From NCBI GenBank assembly GCA_905207485.1, contig CAJLLL010000001.1, forward strand, positions 49,736-113,735: 64,000 nt of DNA, given 5' to 3'. Positions within the stretch are counted from its first letter, which is position 1; each line of letters starts with the position of its first letter. Shown piece by piece: positions 33,079 through 40,176 of the stretch. A program made the position numbers and the translations under genes. The notes below the pieces were generated by a model. That model searched no databases. It was not told the origin of the DNA and saw only the letters and a list, made by a program, of their open reading frames with translations. The DNA is from an uncultured Phascolarctobacterium sp. GTDB lineage: Bacteria > Bacillota > Negativicutes > Acidaminococcales > Acidaminococcaceae.

Positions 33079-33768
33079 TTAATCCTGTTTGGCGATAATT
33101 TTTTGTACAATGTAAGCTGCCATCATCATGCCGGCGCAGGCAGGAACAAAAACCATGCTGCCGGGAACATTTGCAGCCACCGCATGCTTCGGCTCTTCGT
33201 GAGAATATACTACCGTAATGCCTTCCGTAACGCCGGCTTCACGCAGGCGTTTACGCATGCTGCGTGCCAAAGGGCATACGCTTGTTTTGCTTATATCGGT
33301 AATTTCAAGCATTTCCGGATGCAGTTTGTTGCCTGTGCCCATAGCAGATATTACGGGAACGCCATGAGAATACGCCTCTTTTAAAAGGTCTGCTTTTGAT
33401 TCTGTACTGTCAATCGCATCGGCAATAAAATCAAAATCATCTAAAAAAAGCCGTTCAAATTCGCCCGGCTTATAAAACTCCTTAATAACCCTGATGCGGC
33501 ACAGCGGATTAATATCGCGCATGCGCGCCGCCATAACGTCTGCCTTAAATTTGCCGATACTGCTTGTAAGGGCAGGCAACTGGCGGTTGATATTGCTTTG
33601 CTCCACAGTATCGTTATCCATAATAACAAAACTGCCGATACCGCTGCGGCACAAAGCTTCTGCTACGTAAGAACCCACACCGCCAAGGCCGATAACGGCA
33701 ACTCTGGCGTTATTTAATTTTTGTACGGCTTCAGCGCCGATAACCATTTCTACACGGGATAAATCCAT
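33079..33768 (-). CDS. tcdA: tRNA threonylcarbamoyladenosine dehydratase (TcdA/YrvM)
   Basis: A 229-residue E1-like ThiF-fold enzyme that cyclises t6A37 in tRNA to ct6A. The ATP-binding loop is GLGGVGSYVAEAL (27-39), followed by DNDTVEQSNINRQ and ADAIDSTESKADLL. A C-terminal hydrophobic segment (FVPACAGMMMAAYIVQKI) is also typical. Start ATG 33768 (MDLSRVEM) has GGAGG four bases upstream; a longer frame reading into the 6S RNA is spurious. There is no separate promoter visible between the 6S RNA and this gene. Confidence 0.93.
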   Translation of the reverse strand: MDLSRVEMVIGAEAVQKLNNARVAVIGLGGVGSYVAEALCRSGIGSFVIMDNDTVEQSNINRQLPALTSSIGKFKADVMAARMRDINPLCRIRVIKEFYKPGEFERLFLDDFDFIADAIDSTESKADLLKEAYSHGVPVISAMGTGNKLHPEMLEITDISKTSVCPLARSMRKRLREAGVTEGITVVYSHEEPKHAVAANVPGSMVFVPACAGMMMAAYIVQKIIAKQD

Positions 33769-33777
33769 GATTCCTCC

Positions 33778-33975
33778 AAAAAAATTTCCCCGCAATGCCG
33801 TCCTGCCCAATGTTTTGAACCTGCATGTGCAGGTGGGTGCCCTCCCGCCTACCGCAAAAGTCCCCTCGAGAGGGCTTGTTTTTAATAGGCGGAGCTCAAT
33901 TCCGGGCTCCCTAGGTAAGTGTGTTGGCTCAAAACTAAAAGGCAATGTAACGAAAACACCGCAGGGGAATTTGCT
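33778..33975 (-). ncRNA. ssrS: 6S RNA (SsrS/BsrA)
   Basis: A regulatory RNA that binds housekeeping RNA polymerase. The minus strand between a promoter and the tcdA ribosome site folds as a long rod: closing stem AAATTCCCC near the 5' side with GGGGAAATTT at the 3' side, an interrupted stem (CTGCGGTG.../GGCATTGCGG), a large central open region, and an apical hairpin arm. The 5' part reads TTTTGAGCC and the 3' part CAGGACGGCATTGCGGGG, similar in style to other 6S RNAs. Position upstream of tcdA-rarA matches Bacillus bsrA, which lies before yrvM-yrvN. The transcript may begin near 34009, giving a 5' precursor of about 30 bases. Confidence 0.8.
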
Positions 33976-34015
33976 CCATTACAAGACCGGCTCAAGCGCC
34001 AATCTATCTATATAT

Positions 34016-34044
34016 AATATAGCAAAATTTGCGTAAAATCACAA
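34016..34044 (-). promoter_or_regulatory. Promoter of 6S RNA (and probably tcdA-rarA)
   Basis: TTGTGA and TATATT on minus with a 17-base spacer. Initiation would be expected near 34009. Confidence 0.7.
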
Positions 34045-34206
34045 GTGGCTGCTTTAAACAAACAATAAAAATCCATGCTGTTTTACGCAAGTTTTTTAAT
34101 TGTTTTGTGCGTTTTCATAAACTGACGCGGCACAGCTTCTCAAAGCAGGCAAAATTTATAAAAATTAATCGCCAGCAATATGTTTAAAACGTATTTTTCA
34201 GGGCAT

Positions 34207-34243
34207 AAAAATAACAGAGCCTGCATTTACAAGCTCTGTTATT
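34207..34243 (-). terminator. Terminator of the rpsU-yqeY unit
   Basis: AATAACAGAGC/GCTCTGTTATT stem with a 12-base loop and TTTTTA tail on minus. The 160 bases between it and the 6S promoter hold no gene that I can see. Confidence 0.85.
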
Positions 34244-34258
34244 AAGCATTGGCTTTAC

Positions 34259-34702
34259 TTACTGTAAAAGTTGTTTTACCATGGCATTAATACGTTTGCC
34301 ATCGGCACGGCCACCGGCTTTGGCAATAACCTTCGGCATTACCTTGCCCATGTCCTTCATGCTGGCTGCGCCCGTCTCGGCAATTACTTCCTTAACAAGG
34401 GCTTCAAGCTCGTCATCTTCCATTGCTGCCGGAAGATACTTTTGCAGCACTTCAATCTCAGCTTTGGCCTGGTCTATAAGATCGGTGCGTCCGGCTTTCT
34501 CAAATTCAGCCAGAGAATCCTGACGCATCTTAACTTCTTTCATCAAAACTGCAATTACTTCGTCTTCAGTAAGTTCTTTTTTGTCATTGATCTCGACATT
34601 TTTGATATTGGCACGAGCCATGCGGATAGTTTCCAAAGCCACTTTGTTGTGGGCTTTCATGGCCTGTTTCATATCTTCTGTCAGCTGATCTTTAATTGAC
34701 AT
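34259..34702 (-). CDS. yqeY: GatB/YqeY domain protein
   Basis: A 147-residue YqeY family protein with the GatB/YqeY helical domain (tail of GatB that contacts tRNA). Key segments are LTEDMKQAMKAHNKVALETIRMARANIKN (N-terminal helices), EFEKAGRTDLIDQAKAEIEVLQKYLP and the C-terminal GKVMPKVIAKAGGRADGKRINAMVKQ. The role is unclear; aminoacyl-tRNA-related function is inferred from the family. It starts at ATG 34702 with GGGGG nine bases upstream and follows rpsU by 15 bases, a pairing that is very common. Confidence 0.93.
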   Translation of the reverse strand: MSIKDQLTEDMKQAMKAHNKVALETIRMARANIKNVEINDKKELTEDEVIAVLMKEVKMRQDSLAEFEKAGRTDLIDQAKAEIEVLQKYLPAAMEDDELEALVKEVIAETGAASMKDMGKVMPKVIAKAGGRADGKRINAMVKQLLQ

Positions 34703-34717
34703 CTGCACGCGCCCCCA

Positions 34718-34894
34718 TTATCTGGATTTACGTTTTCTTGCGGCTTCGGATTTCTTTTTGCGCTGAACGCTCGGTTTTTCGTAGTGTTCGCGTTTTCTTA
34801 CTTCAGAAAGGATGCCGGCTTTCTGGGTAGCTCTTTTAAATCTGCGCAGTGCGCTGTCAAGAGTTTCGTTTTTGCCAACTTTAATTTCTGCCAT
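34718..34894 (-). CDS. rpsU: 30S ribosomal protein S21
   Basis: A 58-residue basic protein, read by hand from the minus strand. It begins [21 protein letters not shown] and ends with an Arg/Lys-rich tail ([13 protein letters not shown]). This is the S21 fold of bacterial 30S subunits, located near the anti-Shine-Dalgarno region. The length is normal. GGGAG lies five bases before the ATG. Its strong promoter lies 91 bases upstream, with two hairpins in the leader. Confidence 0.97.
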   Translation of the reverse strand: MAEIKVGKNETLDSALRRFKRATQKAGILSEVRKREHYEKPSVQRKKKSEAARKRKSR

Positions 34895-34913
34895 CTAATC
34901 TCCCTCCCTCCAC

Positions 34914-34972
34914 ACACTTAGGGAAGTGTATATACAATTTATATGCTTTGAGTTATACTCCGAAGCATATAA
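34914..34972 (-). promoter_or_regulatory. Two hairpins in the rpsU leader
   Basis: Hairpin 1 is a 10-bp stem TTATATGCTT/AAGCATATAA (34939-34972) with a nested GAGT/ACTC stem in its loop. Hairpin 2 is ACACTT/AAGTGT (34914-34929), ending just before the GGAGG-rich ribosome site. They could regulate S21 synthesis; no known leader class is recognised. Confidence 0.55.
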
Positions 34973-34984
34973 TCTCACCGTCTA

Positions 34985-35013
34985 ATTATACATTAATGTG
35001 CGGCGTTTGTCAA
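34985..35013 (-). promoter_or_regulatory. Consensus promoter of rpsU
   Basis: Perfect TTGACA and TATAAT with a 17-base spacer on minus. Its -35 starts immediately after the stop codon of the HIT gene, so rpsU-yqeY has a strong promoter independent of the upstream genes. Confidence 0.9.
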
Positions 35014-35349
35014 TCAGCACGGAGGCCAGCCGAGCATTTTACCGCCCAAAAGATGAATATGCAAATGATGGACGGTTTGCCCGCCTTCGTCGCCGGTATT
35101 GACAACGATGCGGAAGCCTTTTTCGCTTACGCCGAGTTTTTCGCTAAGCATTTTTACCTTGCCGAGCATATATTTAACAAGCTCGGGGTCGGCAGCTACG
35201 ATATTTTCCGTATGTTCCTTCGGAATCATCAGCACATGCACGGGTGCAGCCGGAGCCGCATCGCGGATAACAATCATTTTATCGTCTTCATATACTCTTT
35301 CGGAAGGGATTTCTCCGGAAATTATACGGCAGAAAACGCAGTCGTTCAT
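35014..35349 (-). CDS. HIT family nucleotide-binding protein
   Basis: A 111-residue histidine-triad (HINT-type) protein, which hydrolyses nucleoside phosphoramidates or similar nucleotides. The triad is HLHIHLL (H95, H97, H99), preceded by the zinc-like CVFC at 4-7 and the conserved DDKMIVIRDAAPAAPVHVLMIPKEH. The true start is ATG 35349 (MNDCVFC), with GAGGAGG seven bases upstream; longer reading frames are non-coding. It comes after mtaB. Confidence 0.94.
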   Translation of the reverse strand: MNDCVFCRIISGEIPSERVYEDDKMIVIRDAAPAAPVHVLMIPKEHTENIVAADPELVKYMLGKVKMLSEKLGVSEKGFRIVVNTGDEGGQTVHHLHIHLLGGKMLGWPPC

Positions 35350-35443
35350 ATTTTTACCTCCTCGCTGTTTAAGGATTGCTGTTAATTTATTAACTTTTAT
35401 TAATTTCGCCAAATTTACCAAAAACCCTTTAAAATCCGGCAAA

Positions 35444-36751
35444 TTATTTTATAAGTTCGCCCAAAAGTTTTTCCCCGTCAAAAGCGGTTATTTTAACAGG
35501 CAAAATTTCGCCGCCAAGGTTTTGGCCATCGCTTTTTACAAATACGCGCTGATAGTTGCCGGTTAATCCTTCGTAAAAATCACCGGTAGGCTGTTCAAAT
35601 AAAACTTCGGCAGTTTTTCCTACCATACTCTGCAAAAATTCTGCGTGCATGGCTTCATCTATTTTGCCAAGTGCTTCGGCACGTTCTTTTTTTACAGCTT
35701 CAGTTACTGCGCCGGCAAATTTTTCGGCAGGAGTGCCCTTGCGCGCAGAAAACGGGAAAATATGCATTTTGCTGAAACCACAGCTTGCAGCAAAGCGGCT
35801 GGTTTCTTCAAAATCAGCTTCCGTCTCTCCGGGAAAACCAACAATAATATCCGTCGTTACGGCAATATCAGGCACGGTATTTTTTATATCTGCCAAAAGC
35901 GATTTAAATTTTTCCGTACTGTACGGACGGTGCATGGCCGTTAAAATTTTATCGCAGCCTGACTGCAGCGGCAAATGCAGGTGCCTGCAAAAACGGGCGT
36001 CCTCCTGCATCAATGTTAAAAGGCGCGGCTCAACTTCCACAGATTCCAGCGAACCAAGGCGCAAACGCTGCACGCCCGGCACTGCAAGCACGGTTTTTAC
36101 GGCATCATACAAAGTAGGCCCGCCGGGCTGTTCTTTGCCGTAACACCCAAGGTGAATGCCGATAAGCACAATTTCTTTAAAGCCTGCCTTTACAAGGCGT
36201 TCCGTTTCCGTACGGATGCTTTCCAAACTGCGTGAACGCAGAGGACCGCGTGCATAAGGAATTATGCAGTAGGTGCAAAACTGGTTGCAGCCTTCCTGAA
36301 TTTTCAAAAAGGCGCGTGTTTTGTCTGTTATATCGCCCGCCGCCATTTCTTCAAAAGCTGTATTGGCCGTAAGTTTGTGAACTGCGTCCAAAGTATCTAC
36401 CATGCGGTTTTGCAGGCGTTCTTCCACCAGTTTAACAATTTCTGCCCTGTCCTGGTTGCCAATTATCAAATCCACACCGGCAATGGCTTTAACTTCTTCT
36501 GCCGCGGTTTGCGGATAGCAGCCGGTTACCACAATGAGCGCATTGGGATTTTTGCGGATAGCGCGGTGTATGGTTTGGCGCGATTTGCGCTGGCCGGTAT
36601 TGGTTACAACGCAGGTATTTATAATGTAAACATCAGCATCGCCGTCAAAGCTGACTATTTGGTGGCCTGCACGCAAAAACAAATTCTCCATGCTGGCGGT
36701 ATCTGCCTGATTTACCTTGCAGCCAAGCGTATAAAATGCAATTTTTGCCAT
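35444..36751 (-). CDS. mtaB: tRNA (N6-threonylcarbamoyladenosine(37)-C2)-methylthiotransferase MtaB
   Basis: A 435-residue radical SAM methylthiotransferase that converts t6A37 to ms2t6A37 in tRNA. The N-terminal UPF0004 domain has YTLGCKVNQADT, NTCVVT and VVTGCYPQ cysteines for the auxiliary cluster; the radical SAM motif is CNQFCTYC (EGCNQFCTYCIIPYARG); a TRAM domain ends the protein (VLFEQPTGDFYEGLTGNYQRVFV). With tcdA nearby and the TsaD-like gene at 3 kb, several genes here touch t6A chemistry. It follows rsmE by two bases. Confidence 0.96.
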   Translation of the reverse strand: MAKIAFYTLGCKVNQADTASMENLFLRAGHQIVSFDGDADVYIINTCVVTNTGQRKSRQTIHRAIRKNPNALIVVTGCYPQTAAEEVKAIAGVDLIIGNQDRAEIVKLVEERLQNRMVDTLDAVHKLTANTAFEEMAAGDITDKTRAFLKIQEGCNQFCTYCIIPYARGPLRSRSLESIRTETERLVKAGFKEIVLIGIHLGCYGKEQPGGPTLYDAVKTVLAVPGVQRLRLGSLESVEVEPRLLTLMQEDARFCRHLHLPLQSGCDKILTAMHRPYSTEKFKSLLADIKNTVPDIAVTTDIIVGFPGETEADFEETSRFAASCGFSKMHIFPFSARKGTPAEKFAGAVTEAVKKERAEALGKIDEAMHAEFLQSMVGKTAEVLFEQPTGDFYEGLTGNYQRVFVKSDGQNLGGEILPVKITAFDGEKLLGELIK

Positions 36752-36753
36752 GT

Positions 36754-37488
36754 TCAGCCTCCCAATTCGTCAAATTCGTATAAAATAGCGCTTAAAGCTG
36801 TCAGCCCGGCGGTTTCGGCACGCAAAATGCGCCTGCCCAAACTTACAGGCACTGCGCCGCCGCTGCGGGCAGCAGTAAGTTCAGCCTCGCTAATGCCGCC
36901 TTCCGGGCCAATAATAATTAAAATACTGTCAGTCTGCGGATTTTTTTGCAGTACCTGCTTTAAGCCCTGCTTATCTTCACATTCGTAAGCAATAATTTTG
37001 GTGGTACAGGTACACTCTTCCATAAGTTTTGCCATATCGGAAACAGCTTCTACCTGCGGAATAATATCGCGCTTGCTCTGCTTGGCTGCGCTTTCGGCAA
37101 TTTTTTGCCAGCGTTCGCGCTTTTTGGCAGCTTTAACGCCGTCATAACGCACCACGCTATGTTCCATCGCCAAAGGCACAATGCTGCTTACGCCCAGTTC
37201 CACCGCTTTTTGAATGATAAAATCCATCTTTTCGCCTTTAACAAGCCCCTGCGCAAGTGTTATTTTAACGGCAGGCTCATGGCTTTCGGCAATAACTTCA
37301 AGGCATTTTACAACTGTGCATCCCGGCGCAGTTTCGGTAATTTCCGCCAAAGCGGTTACACCGTCATCACTTACAATCTGCACCTTCTCGCCCGGCTTCA
37401 TTTTTAAAACCGTATAAATATGGCGTGCATCAACGCCTTCTATTTCCATAGTTTCCGCATAAGGGCGCGGAATAAAAAATCTGTGCAT
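36754..37488 (-). CDS. rsmE: 16S rRNA (uracil(1498)-N3)-methyltransferase RsmE
   Basis: A 244-residue SPOUT methyltransferase. N-terminal PUA-like domain (MHRFFIPRPYAETMEIEGVDARHIYTVLKMKPGEKV), then the trefoil-knot SPOUT domain with FIIQKAVELGVSSIVPLAMEHSVV and the SAM-binding IGPEGGISEAEL. It overlaps the end of prmA by one base (TAATG), which is a classic pairing in Firmicutes. Confidence 0.96.
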   Translation of the reverse strand: MHRFFIPRPYAETMEIEGVDARHIYTVLKMKPGEKVQIVSDDGVTALAEITETAPGCTVVKCLEVIAESHEPAVKITLAQGLVKGEKMDFIIQKAVELGVSSIVPLAMEHSVVRYDGVKAAKKRERWQKIAESAAKQSKRDIIPQVEAVSDMAKLMEECTCTTKIIAYECEDKQGLKQVLQKNPQTDSILIIIGPEGGISEAELTAARSGGAVPVSLGRRILRAETAGLTALSAILYEFDELGG

Positions 37489-38426
37489 TAGCCCTCCAGT
37501 GCCATCAGCATGGCAACCCAGCCGCCTTTGTGCTTAACGCTTAAAACCTTAATGCCGTTTGCGGCAGCAGCCCGGCGAATATCTTCTTCACGTTCTTCAA
37601 TAATGCCGCTGGCAAGGAACCTGCCTTCAGCTTTCAGTTTTTTGGCAACATCCGGCAGCAGCATAATGATAATATCGGCTATAATATTCGCTATAATTAC
37701 ATCGGCCTTGCCTTCCGTACCATGCAGAAGGTCGCCTTCTTTTACTGTAATTTCACTGCTTAAACCATTATTGGCGATATTTTCTCTGGCAATGCGTACA
37801 GCGTTGGCATCAATATCCACCGCAACAATGTTTTTGGCGCCCAGTTTTGCTGCTGCAATCGCCAAAATGCCGCTGCCGCAGCCAACGTCAAATACTTCCG
37901 CCTCCGGCGTAATAATTTCTTCCAGCGTTTCCATGCACATGCTGGTTGTGTGGTGCGTGCCTGTGCCAAACGCCATGCCGGGGTCAATTTCAATCACCAA
38001 ATCATCCGCCTTGGCTTCATAACTTTCCCAGGAAGGCTTAATTACAAGGCGTTTGCCAATATGGGTAACATGAAAATACTGCTTCCATTCATTTGCCCAG
38101 TCCTGCTCGCACAAAGTGCGGAACAGCGGGTTGCGGAATACGCATTTTGAGCCAATTCTTTCTTCAACTGTCTTAACTTCGCGTTCAATAAAAGCAAGGC
38201 GCTCGTTAAGTTTATCGTCATCCGGGTAATAAGCCGTTACGGTAACAACCTCGGTATTCTGCTGTTCCGGTATATCGCACAGTTCCCAAGTGCCGCTGTT
38301 GCGGAGCTGATTAATTAAAAGCGGGTCTTCCATTGCCACGCCCTGCGCGCCGGCGCTGTATAAAATATCGGCAATCGTATCTGCCTGTTCATGCGTTGTC
38401 TGCAAACTTACTTCCGTCCACTGCAT
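37488..38426 (-). CDS. prmA: Ribosomal protein L11 methyltransferase
   Basis: A 312-residue Rossmann-fold methyltransferase that methylates L11. SAM motif I is VFDVGCGSGILAIAAAKLGA, with VDIDANAVRIARENIANNG and NIIADIIIMLLPDV following. The N-terminal substrate-recognition domain contains WTEVSLQTTHEQADTIADIL. ATG 38426 has GAGGAG eight bases upstream; a GTG three codons earlier is less likely. First gene of prmA-rsmE-mtaB-HIT. Confidence 0.95.
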   Translation of the reverse strand: MQWTEVSLQTTHEQADTIADILYSAGAQGVAMEDPLLINQLRNSGTWELCDIPEQQNTEVVTVTAYYPDDDKLNERLAFIEREVKTVEERIGSKCVFRNPLFRTLCEQDWANEWKQYFHVTHIGKRLVIKPSWESYEAKADDLVIEIDPGMAFGTGTHHTTSMCMETLEEIITPEAEVFDVGCGSGILAIAAAKLGAKNIVAVDIDANAVRIARENIANNGLSSEITVKEGDLLHGTEGKADVIIANIIADIIIMLLPDVAKKLKAEGRFLASGIIEEREEDIRRAAAANGIKVLSVKHKGGWVAMLMALEG

Positions 38427-38565
38427 GTTTTTCACTCCTCAAATTTTTCAAACCATAGTAAAAAGATATAAATTTACAACTGTTATCTTATCATAATGCG
38501 CGCCAAAAGTACATAATAAATTAAACGCTGTTTTAGGCAGATACATTATGTACGCCGCCATTAAT

Positions 38566-38593
38566 TTGACTTTTGCCGCCGGTTTGCTATAAT
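38566..38593 (+). promoter_or_regulatory. Promoter of the antitoxin RNA
   Basis: TTGACT and TATAAT on plus with a 16-base spacer. It drives a short RNA toward the shared terminator at 38650-38687. Confidence 0.75.
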
Positions 38594-38610
38594 ATTTATA
38601 GAAAACAAAC

Positions 38611-38632
38611 GGCTGCCGATAGACGGTTAGCC
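38611..38632 (+). repeat. Repeat shared by the two RNA 5' ends, copy 1
   Basis: GGCTGCCGATAGACGGTTAG plus CC. It matches the minus-strand copy at 38859-38884 in GCTGCC, ATA and CGGTTAGCC. In par loci such repeats mediate pairing of the two RNAs. Confidence 0.6.
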
Positions 38633-38649
38633 TATGGATAATGTTATTT

Positions 38650-38687
38650 AGAAATAACCGTTACCTTGGCTGGGGGCGGTTATTTCT
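38650..38687. terminator. Bidirectional terminator shared by toxin mRNA and antitoxin RNA
   Basis: Perfect 11-bp stem AGAAATAACCG/CGGTTATTTCT with a 16-base loop. The toxin stop codon lies in one arm. Flanks are T-rich in both directions. Confidence 0.75.
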
Positions 38688-38778
38688 GTTTATCAGACTG
38701 GTTTGAGCCAATCATATATCCGACGCTAAATATCGTCGCGGTGTAGCTTATAAAAGCCATCATCGTTAAAATATCCAC
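38680..38778 (-). CDS. Small hydrophobic type I toxin-like peptide
   Basis: A 32-residue peptide read by hand on the minus strand: GTG start, then DILTMMAFISYTATIFSVG, YMIGSNQSDKQK. It has one membrane segment (about residues 3-24) and a short polar charged tail, like Fst/holin-like toxins of type I systems. GGTGG lies five bases before the GTG. The 110-base 5' leader contains a TCCGGC/GCCGGA hairpin (38805-38820) that could restrain translation. It is too short for usual gene finders. Pore-forming toxicity is inferred from architecture. Confidence 0.6.
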   Translation of the reverse strand: MDILTMMAFISYTATIFSVGYMIGSNQSDKQK

Positions 38779-38858
38779 GCGGACCACCTTCTTAAACAAG
38801 TATTTCCGGCTCAAGCCGGATTTCTATATTATCGAAGGGTCACAGTCCCTCCGCAGAG

Positions 38859-38884
38859 GGCTAACCGCCTACCGTTATGGCAGC
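38859..38884 (-). repeat. Repeat shared by the two RNA 5' ends, copy 2
   Basis: On minus GCTGCCATAACGGTAGGCGG followed by TTAGCC, near the predicted 5' end of the toxin mRNA. It matches the copy at 38611-38632. Confidence 0.6.
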
Positions 38885-38898
38885 GCATTTGCCTGCCT

Positions 38899-38927
38899 AT
38901 TGTAACAGAAAAATATAAAACTGTAAA
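38899..38927 (-). promoter_or_regulatory. Promoter of the toxin mRNA
   Basis: TTTACA and TACAAT on minus with a 17-base spacer; the transcript would be about 240 bases, from near 38892 to the shared terminator. Confidence 0.7.
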
Positions 38928-38955
38928 GATATAAAAATAACATTAAGCATATAGC

Positions 38956-38990
38956 AAAACTCCCGGCTGTTTAAAACAACCGGGAGTTTT
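38956..38990 (-). terminator. Terminator of the hrcA-dnaJ operon
   Basis: AAAACTCCCGG/CCGGGAGTTTT stem, extended by TGTTT/AAACA, followed by TTTTGC on minus, ten bases beyond the dnaJ stop. Confidence 0.85.
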
Positions 38991-38999
38991 CTTTAAATA

Positions 39000-40154
39000 T
39001 CATTTAAACAAATCTTTAATTTTATTTAAAAAGCCTTTTTCTTCGGGGTTTATGTTGTCCTTGCTGATATCGGCAAACTTGCGCAAAGCATCTTTTTGCT
39101 TCTCGCTGAGTTTTTTAGGAACAACAACTTTAATGCGTACCAACTGGTCGCCGCGTCCGCCTCCGCGCAGGCTGGGTATGCCTTTGCCTTTCAGGCGCAG
39201 TACCTGCCCGGGCTGGGTGCCTTCGGGTATCTTCATGGTTACCTGGCCGTCAAGAGTCGGTACTTTTATCTCATCGCCCAAAGTTGCCTGTACAATGTTA
39301 ATAGGCACTTCGCATAAAACAGTGTTGCCATCGCGCTCAAAGAACTTGTGCGGCTTCACGTACAGGTATACGTAAAGGTCACCGCTCGGTCCCCCGCGCA
39401 TGCCTGCTTCGCCCTCGCCGCTTACGCGCAGGCGCGAACCATCATTAACGCCTGCCGGAATTTTAACCTTAAGTTTTTTGGTCTTGCGCACAGTGCCTTT
39501 GCCCTTGCATTCATGGCAGGGGTCGGTAATAATTTTGCCTTCGCCGTGGCATTTGCTGCACGTACGTACATTACGCATCTGCCCGAACATAGTATTCTGC
39601 GTAAAGCTTACCTGGCCGGAGCCATGGCATTCGGGGCAGGTTTCTACCTTGCTGCCGGGTTCCGCGCCGCTGCCCTTGCATTTGGGGCACTGTTCGTCGC
39701 GCGTAAGGTTAATTTCGCGTTCAACGCCGAATGCTGCTTCTTCAAAGGTAATTTCCAAATCGAAGCGCAAATCGCTGCCGCGCTGCGGTCCTGCCTGACG
39801 GCTGCCTCTTGAGCGCCCGCCGCCGCCAAAGAACATATCAAAAATGTCCTCCATGCCGCCTGCACCGCCGCCAAAGCCGCTGAAATCAAACCCGCCGAAA
39901 CCGCCTGCACCGCCTCCACCGGCAGCACCCTGGAAGGCAGCATGGCCAAACTGGTCATACTGGGCGCGTTTCTGCTCGTCGCTCAAAACACTGTATGCTT
40001 CCGAGCATTCTTTAAACTTTTCTGCAGCATCAGGATTATCCTTGTTGACATCAGGATGATACTGACGTGCCAGTTTACGATATGCTTTTTTTATCTCGTC
40101 TGCCGTTGCGTTTTTAGAAACGCCCAGCACGTCATAGTAATCTCTTTTTTCCAA
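39000..40154 (-). CDS. dnaJ: Chaperone protein DnaJ
   Basis: A 384-residue Hsp40 co-chaperone that stimulates DnaK ATPase. J domain at 1-70 with the HPD motif ([11 protein letters not shown]), a Gly/Phe-rich region (about 75-125, [21 protein letters not shown]), four CxxCxGxG zinc repeats ([32 protein letters not shown]) and the C-terminal substrate-binding domains. It is the last gene of the hrcA-grpE-dnaK-dnaJ operon. Confidence 0.98.
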   Translation of the reverse strand: MEKRDYYDVLGVSKNATADEIKKAYRKLARQYHPDVNKDNPDAAEKFKECSEAYSVLSDEQKRAQYDQFGHAAFQGAAGGGGAGGFGGFDFSGFGGGAGGMEDIFDMFFGGGGRSRGSRQAGPQRGSDLRFDLEITFEEAAFGVEREINLTRDEQCPKCKGSGAEPGSKVETCPECHGSGQVSFTQNTMFGQMRNVRTCSKCHGEGKIITDPCHECKGKGTVRKTKKLKVKIPAGVNDGSRLRVSGEGEAGMRGGPSGDLYVYLYVKPHKFFERDGNTVLCEVPINIVQATLGDEIKVPTLDGQVTMKIPEGTQPGQVLRLKGKGIPSLRGGGRGDQLVRIKVVVPKKLSEKQKDALRKFADISKDNINPEEKGFLNKIKDLFK

Positions 40155-40176
40155 GGTTTACACCATCCTAAGCTGA

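Larger units (their letters stand above)
38600..38687 (+). ncRNA. Predicted antisense antitoxin RNA (Fst/par-like RNA II)
   Basis: A short RNA of about 88 bases runs from the plus promoter to the shared hairpin. Its 5' part (38611-38632, GGCTGCC...CGGTTAGCC) resembles the 5' end of the convergent toxin mRNA, and its 3' part is complementary to the last codons and terminator of that mRNA. This layout equals RNA II of the Enterococcus par/fst system. It has no reading frame of note. The call is by architecture, not by sequence family. Confidence 0.6.

Noticed and set aside
33769..33945. N-terminal extension of tcdA
   Set aside because: It would be translated 6S RNA; the ATG at 33768 has a strong GGAGG site and the ThiF family starts there.
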